Position numbers and translations under genes: made by a program. A DNA stretch of 64,000 nt from Nonomuraea thailandensis (GTDB lineage: Bacteria; Actinomycetota; Actinomycetes; Streptosporangiales; Streptosporangiaceae), in the NCBI RefSeq assembly GCF_024172165.1, contig NZ_JAMZEB010000002.1, positions 11,739,501 to 11,803,500 on the forward strand, given 5' to 3'. Position 1 is the stretch's first letter; the number at the start of each line of letters is the position of its first letter. Under the pieces are notes generated by a model that was given only the letters and a program-made list of their open reading frames with translations, did no database searches and was not told the DNA's origin. Positions 50,882 through 59,133 of the stretch are shown here, in pieces.

Positions 50882-51879
50882 TGGATTTCAACCTGGACGA
50901 AACCCAGCAGGATCTGAAGAAGCTGGCCGCCGAGGTCCTCGCCAAGGAAGGGGACGAGGAGCGGCTGCGGCAGGCCGGGCTGTTGGACGTGTGCGTGCCG
51001 GAGGAGGCGGGCGGAGCCGGGCTCGGGCCGGTGGAGATGGCCGTGGTCCTGCGCGAGGTAGGTGCCCGGGCGGCCATGGTGCCCGCGCTGCCGTCGCTGG
51101 CCGCCACGTTGCTCCTGGCCCGCCAGGGCGCCCCGGGCCGCCGGGGCCGCGCCGGCCGCCTCACCCTGGCCCTCCGCGAGCCCGCCCGCGCCCTCGCCGA
51201 CCCGCCCACGACCGCCGCCACGGCGACCACGGGCGGAGCCGGGACGACGGTGGCAGGAGCCGGGTGGGTGCTGACCGGGCGGAAGGTCTCGGTCCCCTAC
51301 CCCTCGGCCGAGGTGCTGGTCACCGCCGACAGCGGCCTGTTCCTGGTGGCGGAGCCCGTGACGGCGGCCGAGTTCACCTCCACCGGTGAGCCCGCCGCCA
51401 CGATCGTGCTCGACGGCGCCCCGGCGGAGCGGGTGGCGGGCCAGGAGGCGGTCGCGGACGCGCGGCGGATCCTCATGGCGGCCGTCGCCGCGCAGGCCAG
51501 CGGGGTGCTGGCCGGCGCGCTGGAGCTGACGACCTCCTACATCAGGCAGCGCAAACAGTTCGGGCGGGCGCTGGCCGAGTTCCAGGCCGTGACGATGCAG
51601 ATCGCCGACGTCTACATCGCCGCCAGGGCGCTGGACGTGGCCATGTGGTCGGCCGTCTGGCGGCTGGGCGAGGGGCTGCCGGCCGACGAGGACCTGGCGC
51701 TGGCCGCGTACCACGTCAGCGAGGCGTCCAGGGCGCTCTACACCTGCCAGCACCTGCACGGCGGCCTCGGCCTCGACGTCACCTACCCGCTGCACCGCTA
51801 CTTCGCCCAGGCCAGGCACCTGTCACAGCTGCTCGGCGGCGCCGACGCCCAGCTCGACCTGATCGGAGCGCTCGTCTGA
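50881..51879 (+). CDS. chsE1: Acyl-CoA dehydrogenase subunit ChsE1 (FadE28-like)
   Basis: 332 residues, short for an acyl-CoA dehydrogenase, as in the alpha subunit of ChsE1-ChsE2. C-terminal domain motifs RQRKQFGRALAEFQAVTMQIADVYIAARALD and CQHLHGGLGLDVTYPLHRYFAQARHL are clear; the middle beta domain is reduced. With the next gene it forms a heterotetramer that dehydrogenates the 3-carbon side-chain CoA ester of 3-oxo-pregnene-carboxylate (established for M. tuberculosis). GTG start at 50881 directly coupled to fadD17. Confidence 0.88.
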   Translation: MDFNLDETQQDLKKLAAEVLAKEGDEERLRQAGLLDVCVPEEAGGAGLGPVEMAVVLREVGARAAMVPALPSLAATLLLARQGAPGRRGRAGRLTLALREPARALADPPTTAATATTGGAGTTVAGAGWVLTGRKVSVPYPSAEVLVTADSGLFLVAEPVTAAEFTSTGEPAATIVLDGAPAERVAGQEAVADARRILMAAVAAQASGVLAGALELTTSYIRQRKQFGRALAEFQAVTMQIADVYIAARALDVAMWSAVWRLGEGLPADEDLALAAYHVSEASRALYTCQHLHGGLGLDVTYPLHRYFAQARHLSQLLGGADAQLDLIGALV

Positions 51880-53033
51880 TGCTCATCGACCTCACCCCCG
51901 GGCAGCGCAGGCTCCGCGACGAGCTGCGCGAGTACTTCCAGGGCTGCCTCACCGCCGAGGACCGCGCCAAGATCGCCGCCGATCCGTTCGGCGGGGCGTA
52001 CATGGAGCACTGCCGGCGGCTCGGCCGGGACGGCAAGCTGGGCCTCGGCTGGCCCAAGGAGTACGGCGGCAGCGGCTACGGCCCCCTGGAGCAGCAGATC
52101 TTCGCCAACGAGATCGCCCGCGCCGGAGTGCCGTACCCCATCATCACGGTGCAGACCGTGGGGCCGACGCTCATGCAGTACGGCACGGAGCGGCAGAAGG
52201 AGCACTTCCTGCCGCGCATCCTGGCCGGCGAGTGCCACTTCGCGATCGGCTACAGCGAGCCGGAGGCGGGCACCGACCTGGCCTCGCTGCGGACGACGGC
52301 GGTGCTCGACGGCGACCACTACGTCGTCAACGGCCAGAAGATCTTCACCAGCGGCGCCCACTACGCCCAGTACATCTGGCTCGCCGCCCGCACCAACCCC
52401 ACGGCCAAGAAGCACAAGGGCATCACCATGATGATCGCCTCGACGGACGACCCCGGTTTCTCGTGGACCCCGATCGTGACCATGGACGGCCGCCACCACA
52501 CCAACGCCACCTACTACTCCGACGTGCGCGTCCCCGCGGACATGGTGGTGGGCGAGGTGGACAAGGGCTGGGACCTGATCGTCAACCAGCTCAACCACGA
52601 GCGCGTCACGCTCGGCCCCGCCGGGAACCTCGGCCAGACCTACGACCGCTTCCGCGCCTGGGCCCGCCGCACCGGCCTGGACGCCGAGCCCGACGTGCGG
52701 CGGGCGCTGGCGCGGGTGTGGGCGGCCTTCCGCACGAACGAGCTGCTCAACTGGCAGGTGGCGGCGAACATGGACCTAGGCTGGCTGGGCGCTCCGGACG
52801 CGTCGGCCACCAAGATCTACGGCTCCGAGCGCATGCAGGAGATCGGCAGGATCGTGGGGGACGTCCTGGCCAGGTACGGCGACCCGTCGGACCCGGAGAC
52901 GGCCGAGCTGCTCGAACGCCTCGACCACGGGGTGAAGGGGGCGGTGGTGCTGACGTTCGGCGGCGGGGTGAACGAGGTGCAGCGCGAGCTGATCGCCATG
53001 CTCGGCCTGAACCTGCCGAGGCCCCCGCGATGA
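51879..53033 (+). CDS. chsE2: Acyl-CoA dehydrogenase subunit ChsE2 (FadE29-like)
   Basis: 384 residues with MLIDLTPGQRRLRDELREYF, GRDGKLGLGWPKEYGGSGYGPLEQQIFANE, GYSEPEAGTDLASLRTTA, and FGGGVNEVQRELIA near the end: a very close fit to FadE29 as I recall it. FAD-binding partner of ChsE1. TGATG coupling to chsE1 and ATGA coupling to chsH2. Confidence 0.92.
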   Translation: MLIDLTPGQRRLRDELREYFQGCLTAEDRAKIAADPFGGAYMEHCRRLGRDGKLGLGWPKEYGGSGYGPLEQQIFANEIARAGVPYPIITVQTVGPTLMQYGTERQKEHFLPRILAGECHFAIGYSEPEAGTDLASLRTTAVLDGDHYVVNGQKIFTSGAHYAQYIWLAARTNPTAKKHKGITMMIASTDDPGFSWTPIVTMDGRHHTNATYYSDVRVPADMVVGEVDKGWDLIVNQLNHERVTLGPAGNLGQTYDRFRAWARRTGLDAEPDVRRALARVWAAFRTNELLNWQVAANMDLGWLGAPDASATKIYGSERMQEIGRIVGDVLARYGDPSDPETAELLERLDHGVKGAVVLTFGGGVNEVQRELIAMLGLNLPRPPR

Positions 53034-53962
53034 CCGGTCCCGGCGACGGCACCCGGCGCAGGACGATGACGGACGAGGAGCTGCACGAGCTCGCGGGCAA
53101 GCAGGCGGCGCTGGGCGAGGTGCGCGGCGCCCCGGCCGCCGACCCCGTCAACGTCCCCATGATCAGGCACTGGCTGACCGCCATGGGCGACGAGAACCCG
53201 CTCTACCTGGAGCAGGGCCTGGCCCCGCCCGCGATGGCCCAGGTGTGGACCATGCCCGGCCTGTCCAGAGGCCAGAAGGAACGCTCGCCGGTGGACGACA
53301 TGATGAGCGCGCTCAACGACAGCGGTTACACGGGCGTGGTGGCGACCAACTGCGAGCAGACCTACCACCGGTACGTCCGCGTCGGCGAGCGCCTCACGCC
53401 CGCCACCAGGTTCGCCGGGCTGGCGGGCCCCAAGCGGACCGCTCTCGGCGTCGGCTACTTCGCCACCTGGAACATCACCTGGTACACCGAGGACGACGAG
53501 CCGGTCGCCGGCATGATGTTCCGGGTCCTGAAATTCCGCCCACCGGCGAAGAAGGCCGCCGAGCCGTATCCGCTCCAGCCCGCCGTCAACCAGGACACCG
53601 CGTTCTTCTGGGAGGGCGTGAACCGGGGCGAGCTGCGCGTCCAGTCCTGCGCCGACTGCGGCGAGCTGCGCCACCCGCCCGGACCGCTGTGCCCCCGCTG
53701 CCGCTCGGCCGAGCGCGCGTACCGGCTCGCGAGCGGCACGGGCACCCTGTTCAGCTACGTCGTGCACCACCATCCGCCCGTGCCCGGCAGGCAGACGCCG
53801 TTCGTGGTCGGGGTGGTGGAGCTGCCGGAGGGCGTGCGGGTCGTGGGCAACGTCGTGGACTGCCCCGTCGAGGAAGTGAGGATCGGCATGCCGCTGCGGG
53901 TGACGTACCGACGGATGGACGACCGGCTCGTCCTGCCCATGTGGGCGCCGGAGGAGCCATGA
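53030..53962 (+). CDS. chsH2: ChsH2: MaoC-like hydratase subunit fused to a DUF35 OB/zinc-ribbon domain
   Basis: 310 residues. The N-terminal half is a hotdog domain (VNVPMIRHWLTAMGDENPLYLEQ; TYHRYVRVGERLTPATRFAG). The C-terminal half, from about residue 190, has zinc ribbon CADCGELRHPPGPLCPRC and the DUF35 OB fold (GTLFSYVVHHHPPVPG). In M. tuberculosis ChsH1-ChsH2 hydrates the side-chain enoyl-CoA and the DUF35 domain docks the aldolase Ltp2. The same gene order here supports the same complex. Confidence 0.92.
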   Translation: MTGPGDGTRRRTMTDEELHELAGKQAALGEVRGAPAADPVNVPMIRHWLTAMGDENPLYLEQGLAPPAMAQVWTMPGLSRGQKERSPVDDMMSALNDSGYTGVVATNCEQTYHRYVRVGERLTPATRFAGLAGPKRTALGVGYFATWNITWYTEDDEPVAGMMFRVLKFRPPAKKAAEPYPLQPAVNQDTAFFWEGVNRGELRVQSCADCGELRHPPGPLCPRCRSAERAYRLASGTGTLFSYVVHHHPPVPGRQTPFVVGVVELPEGVRVVGNVVDCPVEEVRIGMPLRVTYRRMDDRLVLPMWAPEEP

Positions 53963-54336
53963 TCGGGGCCGCGCTGCCGGAGCTGTCGATCGACCTCACG
54001 CCCACCATGGTCGTCTCCACGGCCCTGGCCACCATGGACTACACGCCGGTGCACCACGACACGGCACTCGCCCGCGCCCAGGGCTCCACGGACATCTTCC
54101 TGAACATCCTGACCACCATGGGCCTGGTCGAGCGCTACGTCACCGACTGGGCGGGCCCCGGGGCCGTCATCAGGAGCATCGACGTCAAGCTGGGCGTCCC
54201 CGCGTACGCCGGTGACCGCCTGACCTTCAGCGGCACGGTCGTCGGCGGCGAGGGCGACCGGGTCACCGTCGAGGTGCGCGGCCGGGTGAGCCTGGGCGAG
54301 CACGCCACCGGCACCGTCACGCTGGAGGGCACGTGA
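53959..54336 (+). CDS. chsH1: ChsH1: MaoC-like enoyl-CoA hydratase subunit
   Basis: 125 residues, a single hotdog fold carrying the hydratase motif: Asp and His of MDYTPVHHDTALARAQG (about residues 26-42), then GLVERYVTDWAGPGA and IDVKLGVPAYAGDRL. Supplies the catalytic residues to the ChsH1-ChsH2 heterodimer. 4-nt overlaps on both sides. Confidence 0.92.
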   Translation: MIGAALPELSIDLTPTMVVSTALATMDYTPVHHDTALARAQGSTDIFLNILTTMGLVERYVTDWAGPGAVIRSIDVKLGVPAYAGDRLTFSGTVVGGEGDRVTVEVRGRVSLGEHATGTVTLEGT

Positions 54337-55490
54337 GCACGGCCATCGCGGGCATCGGCGCCACCGAGTTCAGCAAGCGGTCGGGACGCTCGGAGCTGCG
54401 CCTGGCCGCCGAGGCCGTGCTCGCGGCGCTGGACGACGCCGGCCTGTCACCCGGCGACGTGGACGGCCTGGTCACCTACAGCCAGGACACCAACCAGGAG
54501 ATCGCCGTCGCCAGGGAGACGGGCATCGGCGAGCTGACCTTCTTCTCCCGCGTCGAGTACGGCGGCGGCGCGGCCTGCGGCACCGTCGCCCACGCCGCCA
54601 TGGCGGTGGCCACCGGCGCGGCCCGCACGGTGGTCTGCTACCGGGCCTTCAACGAGCGCTCGGGCCGCCGCTTCGGCCAGCCGAACGCGGGGCTCACCGG
54701 GCAGCCCAGCTCGCAGGGGCTGGAGATGAGCTGGCACGTGCCGTTCGGGCTGATGACGCCGGCGGCGTGGGTGGCCATGTTCGCGCGGCGCTACATGCAC
54801 GTGTACGGCGCCACCTCGGCGGACTTCGGCCGCGTGGCGGTGGCCATGCGCAGGCACGCGGCCACGAACCCGGCCGCCTGGTTCCACGGGCGGCCGATCA
54901 CGCTGGAGGAGCACCAGGCGTCCCGGTGGATCGCCGAGCCGCTGCACCTGCTCGACTGCTGCCAGGAGAGCGACGGGGCGGTGGCGCTGGTGGTCACCTC
55001 CACCGAGCGGGCCCGCGACCTGCGCCGCTCCCCGGCCGTGATCGCCGCCGCGGCGCAGGGCGCGGGGGCCGGTCAGATGATGATGACCAGCTACTACCGG
55101 GATGACCTGACCGGGCTGCCCGAGATGTCCGTCGTCGGGCGCCGCCTCTGGGAGATCTCGGGCCTGTCGCCCGCCGACATCCAGACGGCCATCCTGTACG
55201 ACCACTTCACCCCGTTCGTGCTGACCCAGCTCGAGGAGCTCGGCTTCTGCGGGCGCGGGGAGGCCCCCGGCTTCCTCGCCGACGGCGGCATCGAGCTGGA
55301 CGGCCGCCTCCCGGTCAACCCGCACGGCGGGCAGCTCGGGGAGGCGTACATCCACGGCATGAACGGCATCGCGGAGGCCGTCCGCCAGATCAGGGGCACC
55401 GCCGTCAACCAGCTCCAGGACGTCACCAACGTCCTGGTGACGGCCGGGACGGGCGTCCCCACCAGCGGCCTCATCCTGTCGGCCGGCTGA
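54333..55490 (+). CDS. ltp2: Ltp2-like steroid side-chain retro-aldolase (lipid-transfer/thiolase fold)
   Basis: 385 residues with the SCP2-thiolase fold but without the thiolase Cys: AGIGATEFSKRSGRSELRLAAEAV, FSRVEYGGGAACGTVAHAAMAVATG, and VNPHGGQLGEAYIHGMNG. Ltp2 cleaves the hydroxylated side-chain thioester to androstenedione-type ketone and propionyl-CoA, with ChsH2's DUF35 domain (known for the mycobacterial enzyme). GTG start overlapping chsH1; last gene of the operon, ended by the hairpin at 55493. Confidence 0.92.
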   Translation: MSTAIAGIGATEFSKRSGRSELRLAAEAVLAALDDAGLSPGDVDGLVTYSQDTNQEIAVARETGIGELTFFSRVEYGGGAACGTVAHAAMAVATGAARTVVCYRAFNERSGRRFGQPNAGLTGQPSSQGLEMSWHVPFGLMTPAAWVAMFARRYMHVYGATSADFGRVAVAMRRHAATNPAAWFHGRPITLEEHQASRWIAEPLHLLDCCQESDGAVALVVTSTERARDLRRSPAVIAAAAQGAGAGQMMMTSYYRDDLTGLPEMSVVGRRLWEISGLSPADIQTAILYDHFTPFVLTQLEELGFCGRGEAPGFLADGGIELDGRLPVNPHGGQLGEAYIHGMNGIAEAVRQIRGTAVNQLQDVTNVLVTAGTGVPTSGLILSAG

Positions 55491-55492
55491 GC

Positions 55493-55520
55493 GGGCTGCG
55501 CCCCCTCGGGGGCTCAGCCC
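55493..55520. terminator. Bidirectional hairpin after ltp2
   Basis: Nested stem GGGCTG/CAGCCC and CCCCC/GGGGG (55493-55520), overlapping the end of the convergent gene at 55514. Confidence 0.8.
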
Positions 55521-55972
55521 GTCCAGGCGCCCGCCACCTGGCGGGTGGCGGCGTTGAGCCGGTTCCAGAGGTTGACCAGGCCGATGCCCATGATGATCGC
55601 CGCCAGCTCGGTCTCGCCGAAGTGGTCGGCCGCGGCGCTCCACACGTCGTCGGGCACCGGGTCGGACCGGTCGTTCAGCCGGGTGGCGGCCTCGGCCAGG
55701 GCGAGGGCGGCGCGTTCCTCGTCGGTGAAGTACGGCGCGTCCCGCCAGCCGGCCACCGACCAGAGCCGCTCGTCGCTCTCGCCGTGCTTCTTCAGGTCCC
55801 GCGCGTGCATGTCGACGCACACGCTGCACCCGTTGATCTGGCTGCAGCGCAGGTACACGAGGTTGAGCAACTGCTTGGAGACGCCGCTCGCGGTGATGGT
55901 CTTCTCCAGGGACATCAGGGACTGCAGCGCATCGGGCAGGACGAAGGCGGGCTGGCCCATCCGTGCATCCAT
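55514..55972 (-). CDS. Carboxymuconolactone decarboxylase / AhpD-like protein, ECF41 partner
   Basis: 152 residues. AhpD-fold redox motif in QINGCSVCVDMHARDLKKHGE (CxxC plus His), with SVAGWRDAPYFTDEERAALALAEAAT. Peroxidase or hydroperoxide-quenching activity is the family expectation. ATG 55972 follows GGAG by 6 nt. It is divergent from an ECF41 sigma factor and carries a canonical ECF41 promoter, the standard pairing of this sigma group. Confidence 0.92.
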   Translation of the reverse strand: MDARMGQPAFVLPDALQSLMSLEKTITASGVSKQLLNLVYLRCSQINGCSVCVDMHARDLKKHGESDERLWSVAGWRDAPYFTDEERAALALAEAATRLNDRSDPVPDDVWSAAADHFGETELAAIIMGIGLVNLWNRLNAATRQVAGAWTG

Positions 55973-56038
55973 CGGTCACTCCAAGGGGTCCCGGGGCCGA
56001 TGACGTCACATCGACCCGCTTTCATGGGTCGAAGCAAT

Positions 56039-56065
56039 GACGCGGGACGAAGAAGGATTGTGACA
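56039..56065 (-). promoter_or_regulatory. ECF41 promoter TGTCACA-N16-CGTC
   Basis: On the minus strand TGTCACA (56065-56059) is 16 bp from CGTC (56042-56039), the consensus published for ECF41 sigma factors. It drives the carboxymuconolactone-decarboxylase gene; the -35 abuts the sigma gene start codon. Confidence 0.85.
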
Positions 56066-56066
56066 G

Positions 56067-56957
56067 GTGAACGACGACGAATCGCTGACCCGGCTCTTCG
56101 AGGCGCAGCGCGGGCAGCTCAGGGCCGTGGCGTACCGGATGCTGGGCTCGGTGAGCGAGGCCGACGACGCGGTGCAGGAGACGTGGCTCAGGCTCAACCG
56201 CACCGACACCGGCGACGTGCGGAACATGGGAGGCTGGCTCACCACGGTCGTGTCCCGCATCTGCCTGAACATGTTGCGCTCCCGCGAGCACCGGCGTGAG
56301 GACCCGCTGGAGGAGCGCATGCCGGAGCCGGTGGTGAGCTCGCCGGACGGCGTCGATCCCGAGCAGGAGGCGCTCCTGGCGGACTCGGTGGGGCTGGCGC
56401 TGCTCGTGGTGCTGCAACAGCTGGAGCCGACGGAGCGGCTGGCGTTCGTGCTGCACGACATGTTCGCGGTGCCGTTCGACGAGATCGCGCCGATCCTCGA
56501 CCGCACGCCGGCCGCCACCAGGCAGCTCGCCAGCCGGGCCCGCCGCCGGGTGCGCGGGGCCGCCCCGTCGCCGGACCCGGACGTGTCGCGGCAGCGCGAG
56601 GTGGTGGACGCGTTCATGGCGGCGGCCCGCGACGGGGACTTCGACACGCTCGTGTCGCTCCTGCACCCGGACATCGTGCTCCGCACGGACGTGGGGCCCT
56701 CGGCGGCCCGGGGCTGGAACGAGCTGCGCGGGGCGCTCACGGTGGCGCAGCAGGCGCTCATGTTCCGGCGGATGGCGCCCTACGCGCGCCCCGTGCTGGT
56801 CAACGGCGTCGCGGGGGCGCTCATGGTGCTGGACGGGCGGACGACCGCGGTGGGAGCCTTCACCATCGCCGACGGCAAGATCCTGACCATGGACATCCTC
56901 GGCGACCCGGCCCGGCTGGCGGCCCTCGACGTGGCCGCCCTCACCGGCCGGCCCTGA
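56067..56957 (+). CDS. ECF41-type (SigJ-like) RNA polymerase sigma factor
   Basis: 296 residues. Region 2 MLGSVSEADDAVQETWLRLNRTDTGDVRNMGGWLTTVVSRICLNMLRSREHRRED; region 4 QLEPTERLAFVLHDMFAVPFDEIAPILDRTPAATRQLASRARRRVRG; then a SnoaL-like domain (VVDAFMAAARDGDFDTLVSLLHPDIVLRTDVG) that in ECF41 both aids and restrains activity. GTG 56067 after AGAAGGA. No anti-sigma gene is adjacent, as usual for ECF41. Confidence 0.93.
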   Translation: MNDDESLTRLFEAQRGQLRAVAYRMLGSVSEADDAVQETWLRLNRTDTGDVRNMGGWLTTVVSRICLNMLRSREHRREDPLEERMPEPVVSSPDGVDPEQEALLADSVGLALLVVLQQLEPTERLAFVLHDMFAVPFDEIAPILDRTPAATRQLASRARRRVRGAAPSPDPDVSRQREVVDAFMAAARDGDFDTLVSLLHPDIVLRTDVGPSAARGWNELRGALTVAQQALMFRRMAPYARPVLVNGVAGALMVLDGRTTAVGAFTIADGKILTMDILGDPARLAALDVAALTGRP

Positions 56958-57024
56958 CGCGCATCGGGCGCGGGCCTCTCGGCTGACCACGCATCCGGTG
57001 GCGGGTCTCTCCGTGACCGCGCAT

Positions 57025-57060
57025 CCGGTGGCGGGCGGGAGCCTTCCGGCCCGCCACCGG
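57025..57060. terminator. 12-bp stem hairpin between sigma gene and 57069
   Basis: CCGGTGGCGGGC (57025-57036) pairs with GCCCGCCACCGG (57049-57060). Just before it CGCATCCGGTGGCGGG is present twice, 30 bp apart. Confidence 0.75.
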
Positions 57061-57068
57061 AGCGGTCG

Positions 57069-58841
57069 TCACGGATTCGTGAAGACCGGCATGGAGAAGA
57101 ACACGATCATCGCGATCGCCACGCAGAGCAGGAACCCGACGAGCTCCCAGACCCAGTCGTGGTGCCGGTCCCTGCGGCGGCGCACCTTCTTCGGCGGGCG
57201 CCCGCTCTCCGGGCGCCGCTTGGGGGCGGGCCTGGCCCGTACGGGGCGCGGCGCCAGGACGGACGAGCCGGACGGCCTGTCCGCCGGACCGTCCTTCCTG
57301 CGCGGATCCCCGTCCTGCCGGGGCCGGTCCAGCGGCTTCTCCAGCGGCTTCTCCAGGGGTCTCTCCAGAGGCCGGCCGAGCGATCCCGCCTGGTCCGGCT
57401 CGTCCCCGCGCGGGTCCGGCAGCCGGTACACCGGCTCGGATCCGGCCTTGGAGCGCGGCTTGGCCCGGGGCTTGAACAGCGGGGCCGCCGGTCCGCGTAC
57501 CGGCTCCTCCGACCGCGACGCCCGCCGGCGCTGGGTGGCCGGGACGGCAGGTGCGGCCGGGGCGGCCTGCGCCGACAACGTCCGGCGGAACTCCTCCGGA
57601 GCAGGCTGCGGCTCCAGCGGCGGCCTGCGGCGCTCCTCGGCGGGCGCCCGCCGGGGCGGGGGGAGCGGCCGGGAGGAGCTCTCGTGGAGGAGCACGTCGC
57701 CGGTCATGTACGGGTCAGGCGCGTCCTTGGGCAGGATCACGTCACCCGTCGCGAACGGCTCGGCGGCCATGGGGTCGGGAGCCGCCATGAAGAACGGCCG
57801 TTCCCGCGGCGACGCCCCGGAGGACGGCCCGGCGACCCACCGGTCCCCGGCGTACGGCGCGCCATCCCGCCGATCGCCATCCCGTCGATCGTCCGCGCGA
57901 CGATCGCCGGCGCCCGGCCGCTCTCCGGCGGAGGGCGTGGAGGGCGTGAAGGGCGCGGAGGGCCGGGAGCCGCCCAGCGGATCGCGCAGGGCCCGCGCCG
58001 ACCCCAGCGGATCCCGCAACGGCGGGCCGGGATCCAGCACGTCCCTCGGGGGCGAGAGCGGGTCGCGGAACTTGGGCATCGGGGCCGTGGTCGCCTCGTG
58101 CACGGGGGCGTGCGACGGGGAGGGCGGGGTCAGCAGCTCGGCAGGGAAGATCACCGTGCTGGTCGCCGGATCGGCGTCCGCCAGCGGCTGCGGCCAGACG
58201 GGCGGGCTGGGCCAGCGGGGCTTGACGAACAGCGGCGCGGGCGCCGCCGTACGGGAGCCCGCGAAGTGGATGCGCAGCGCCCCCGGCGGCTGCGGCCACG
58301 GCAGGCGGCCGAGCACGTCGCGCAGCGGCGCGACGCCGAGCGCGCCGTAGATGTCGGCGACGGGCTTGGGCACGCGGACCCCGGTCGAGGCCAGCGCCGC
58401 TCCCAGCGACTGCCTGAACCGGTGCCCCGCGCCCACCGCCAGCTCCTCGGCGGTGTCGGGCGCGACGTCGAGCACCCACGCCAGCTCCGCCTTGCTGAGC
58501 CCGCACACCGCGCACAACATCAGCACCTCGCGCTGGTGCGGGCGCAGCTCGCGCAGGGAACGCTCGACGAGTGCGGTGGCCGGGTCGATGAGCGGGTCGA
58601 CGGCGGGCGGGGAGTAGACGATGTCCCGCCGATGGATCTCGCGGCGGGCGAAGGCGTAGAGCGCCGCGCGGGGCGGCGCGGTGTCGGGGACGCTGCTGAG
58701 CACGGCCACGAGGACATCGGAGGCCGAGCCGAGGTCGCCGAGCTGGTCGGCGCAGTACGCGAACAGCCCGGCGGCATGGAGGTCGTAGAGCTCTGCGATC
58801 AGTTCTGCGCGCTGGCGCTGATCGGTGAGCGACTGAGACAC
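57069..58841 (-). CDS. Sigma-factor-like protein with long Pro-rich linker and C-terminal membrane anchor
   Basis: 590 residues. Residues 1-170 resemble a degenerate ECF sigma: a region-2-like helix set (LYDLHAAGLFAYCADQLGDLGSASDVLVAVL) and a region-4-like HTH (LRPHQREVLMLCAVCGLSKAELAWVLDVAPDTAEEL). Residues about 200-540 are disordered, rich in Pro/Arg/Asp, with RDPL repeats and a run of RPLERPLEKPLEKPLDRP. A basic patch precedes a single transmembrane helix (WVWELVGFLLCVAIAMIVFF) at the very end. The HTH would face the cytoplasm from the membrane. Function unknown; no anti-sigma gene adjacent. GTG start at 58841. Confidence 0.7.
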   Translation of the reverse strand: MSQSLTDQRQRAELIAELYDLHAAGLFAYCADQLGDLGSASDVLVAVLSSVPDTAPPRAALYAFARREIHRRDIVYSPPAVDPLIDPATALVERSLRELRPHQREVLMLCAVCGLSKAELAWVLDVAPDTAEELAVGAGHRFRQSLGAALASTGVRVPKPVADIYGALGVAPLRDVLGRLPWPQPPGALRIHFAGSRTAAPAPLFVKPRWPSPPVWPQPLADADPATSTVIFPAELLTPPSPSHAPVHEATTAPMPKFRDPLSPPRDVLDPGPPLRDPLGSARALRDPLGGSRPSAPFTPSTPSAGERPGAGDRRADDRRDGDRRDGAPYAGDRWVAGPSSGASPRERPFFMAAPDPMAAEPFATGDVILPKDAPDPYMTGDVLLHESSSRPLPPPRRAPAEERRRPPLEPQPAPEEFRRTLSAQAAPAAPAVPATQRRRASRSEEPVRGPAAPLFKPRAKPRSKAGSEPVYRLPDPRGDEPDQAGSLGRPLERPLEKPLEKPLDRPRQDGDPRRKDGPADRPSGSSVLAPRPVRARPAPKRRPESGRPPKKVRRRRDRHHDWVWELVGFLLCVAIAMIVFFSMPVFTNP

Positions 58842-58970
58842 GGGGCCGGTTCCTCTTGCTGGATGCGGACGCTGGGGGGTGAGGGGCGCGTCAGGAGTTG
58901 TGAGCTGATGCGTCAGGAATGGTGAGGGTAATCATGCCAACACACGGTGGTCCGGCGCACTACCAGATCC

Positions 58971-58988
58971 AGATTTCATACGAAATCT
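58971..58988. promoter_or_regulatory. Inverted repeat AGATTTC-ATAC-GAAATCT before the osmolyte ABC operon
   Basis: Perfect 7-bp arms in the AT-richer part of the 292-bp gap, about 150 bp before the ABC operon. Candidate operator, possibly for osmotic control; the rest of the gap shows nothing recognisable. Confidence 0.45.
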
Positions 58989-59133
58989 CGCAGCTCAGGT
59001 GAAACGCTTCAGGAAAACCCGAGGGGACAGGCCGGTCCGCGCCGCCGTAGTCTGTGGGTTCAGCAGATCATGCGGCGGTCGTGGCACGGGGCTGCGGCGC
59101 TGCCGCCGGAGGCCCCGAAGCGAGAGTTCGCGC

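Noticed and set aside
48301..55490. Reading the cluster as ordinary fatty-acid beta-oxidation
   Set aside because: The paired short/long acyl-CoA dehydrogenases, the MaoC-DUF35 fusion with a single-domain MaoC partner, and a Cys-less thiolase-fold aldolase form the specific steroid side-chain set rather than a general beta-oxidation set.
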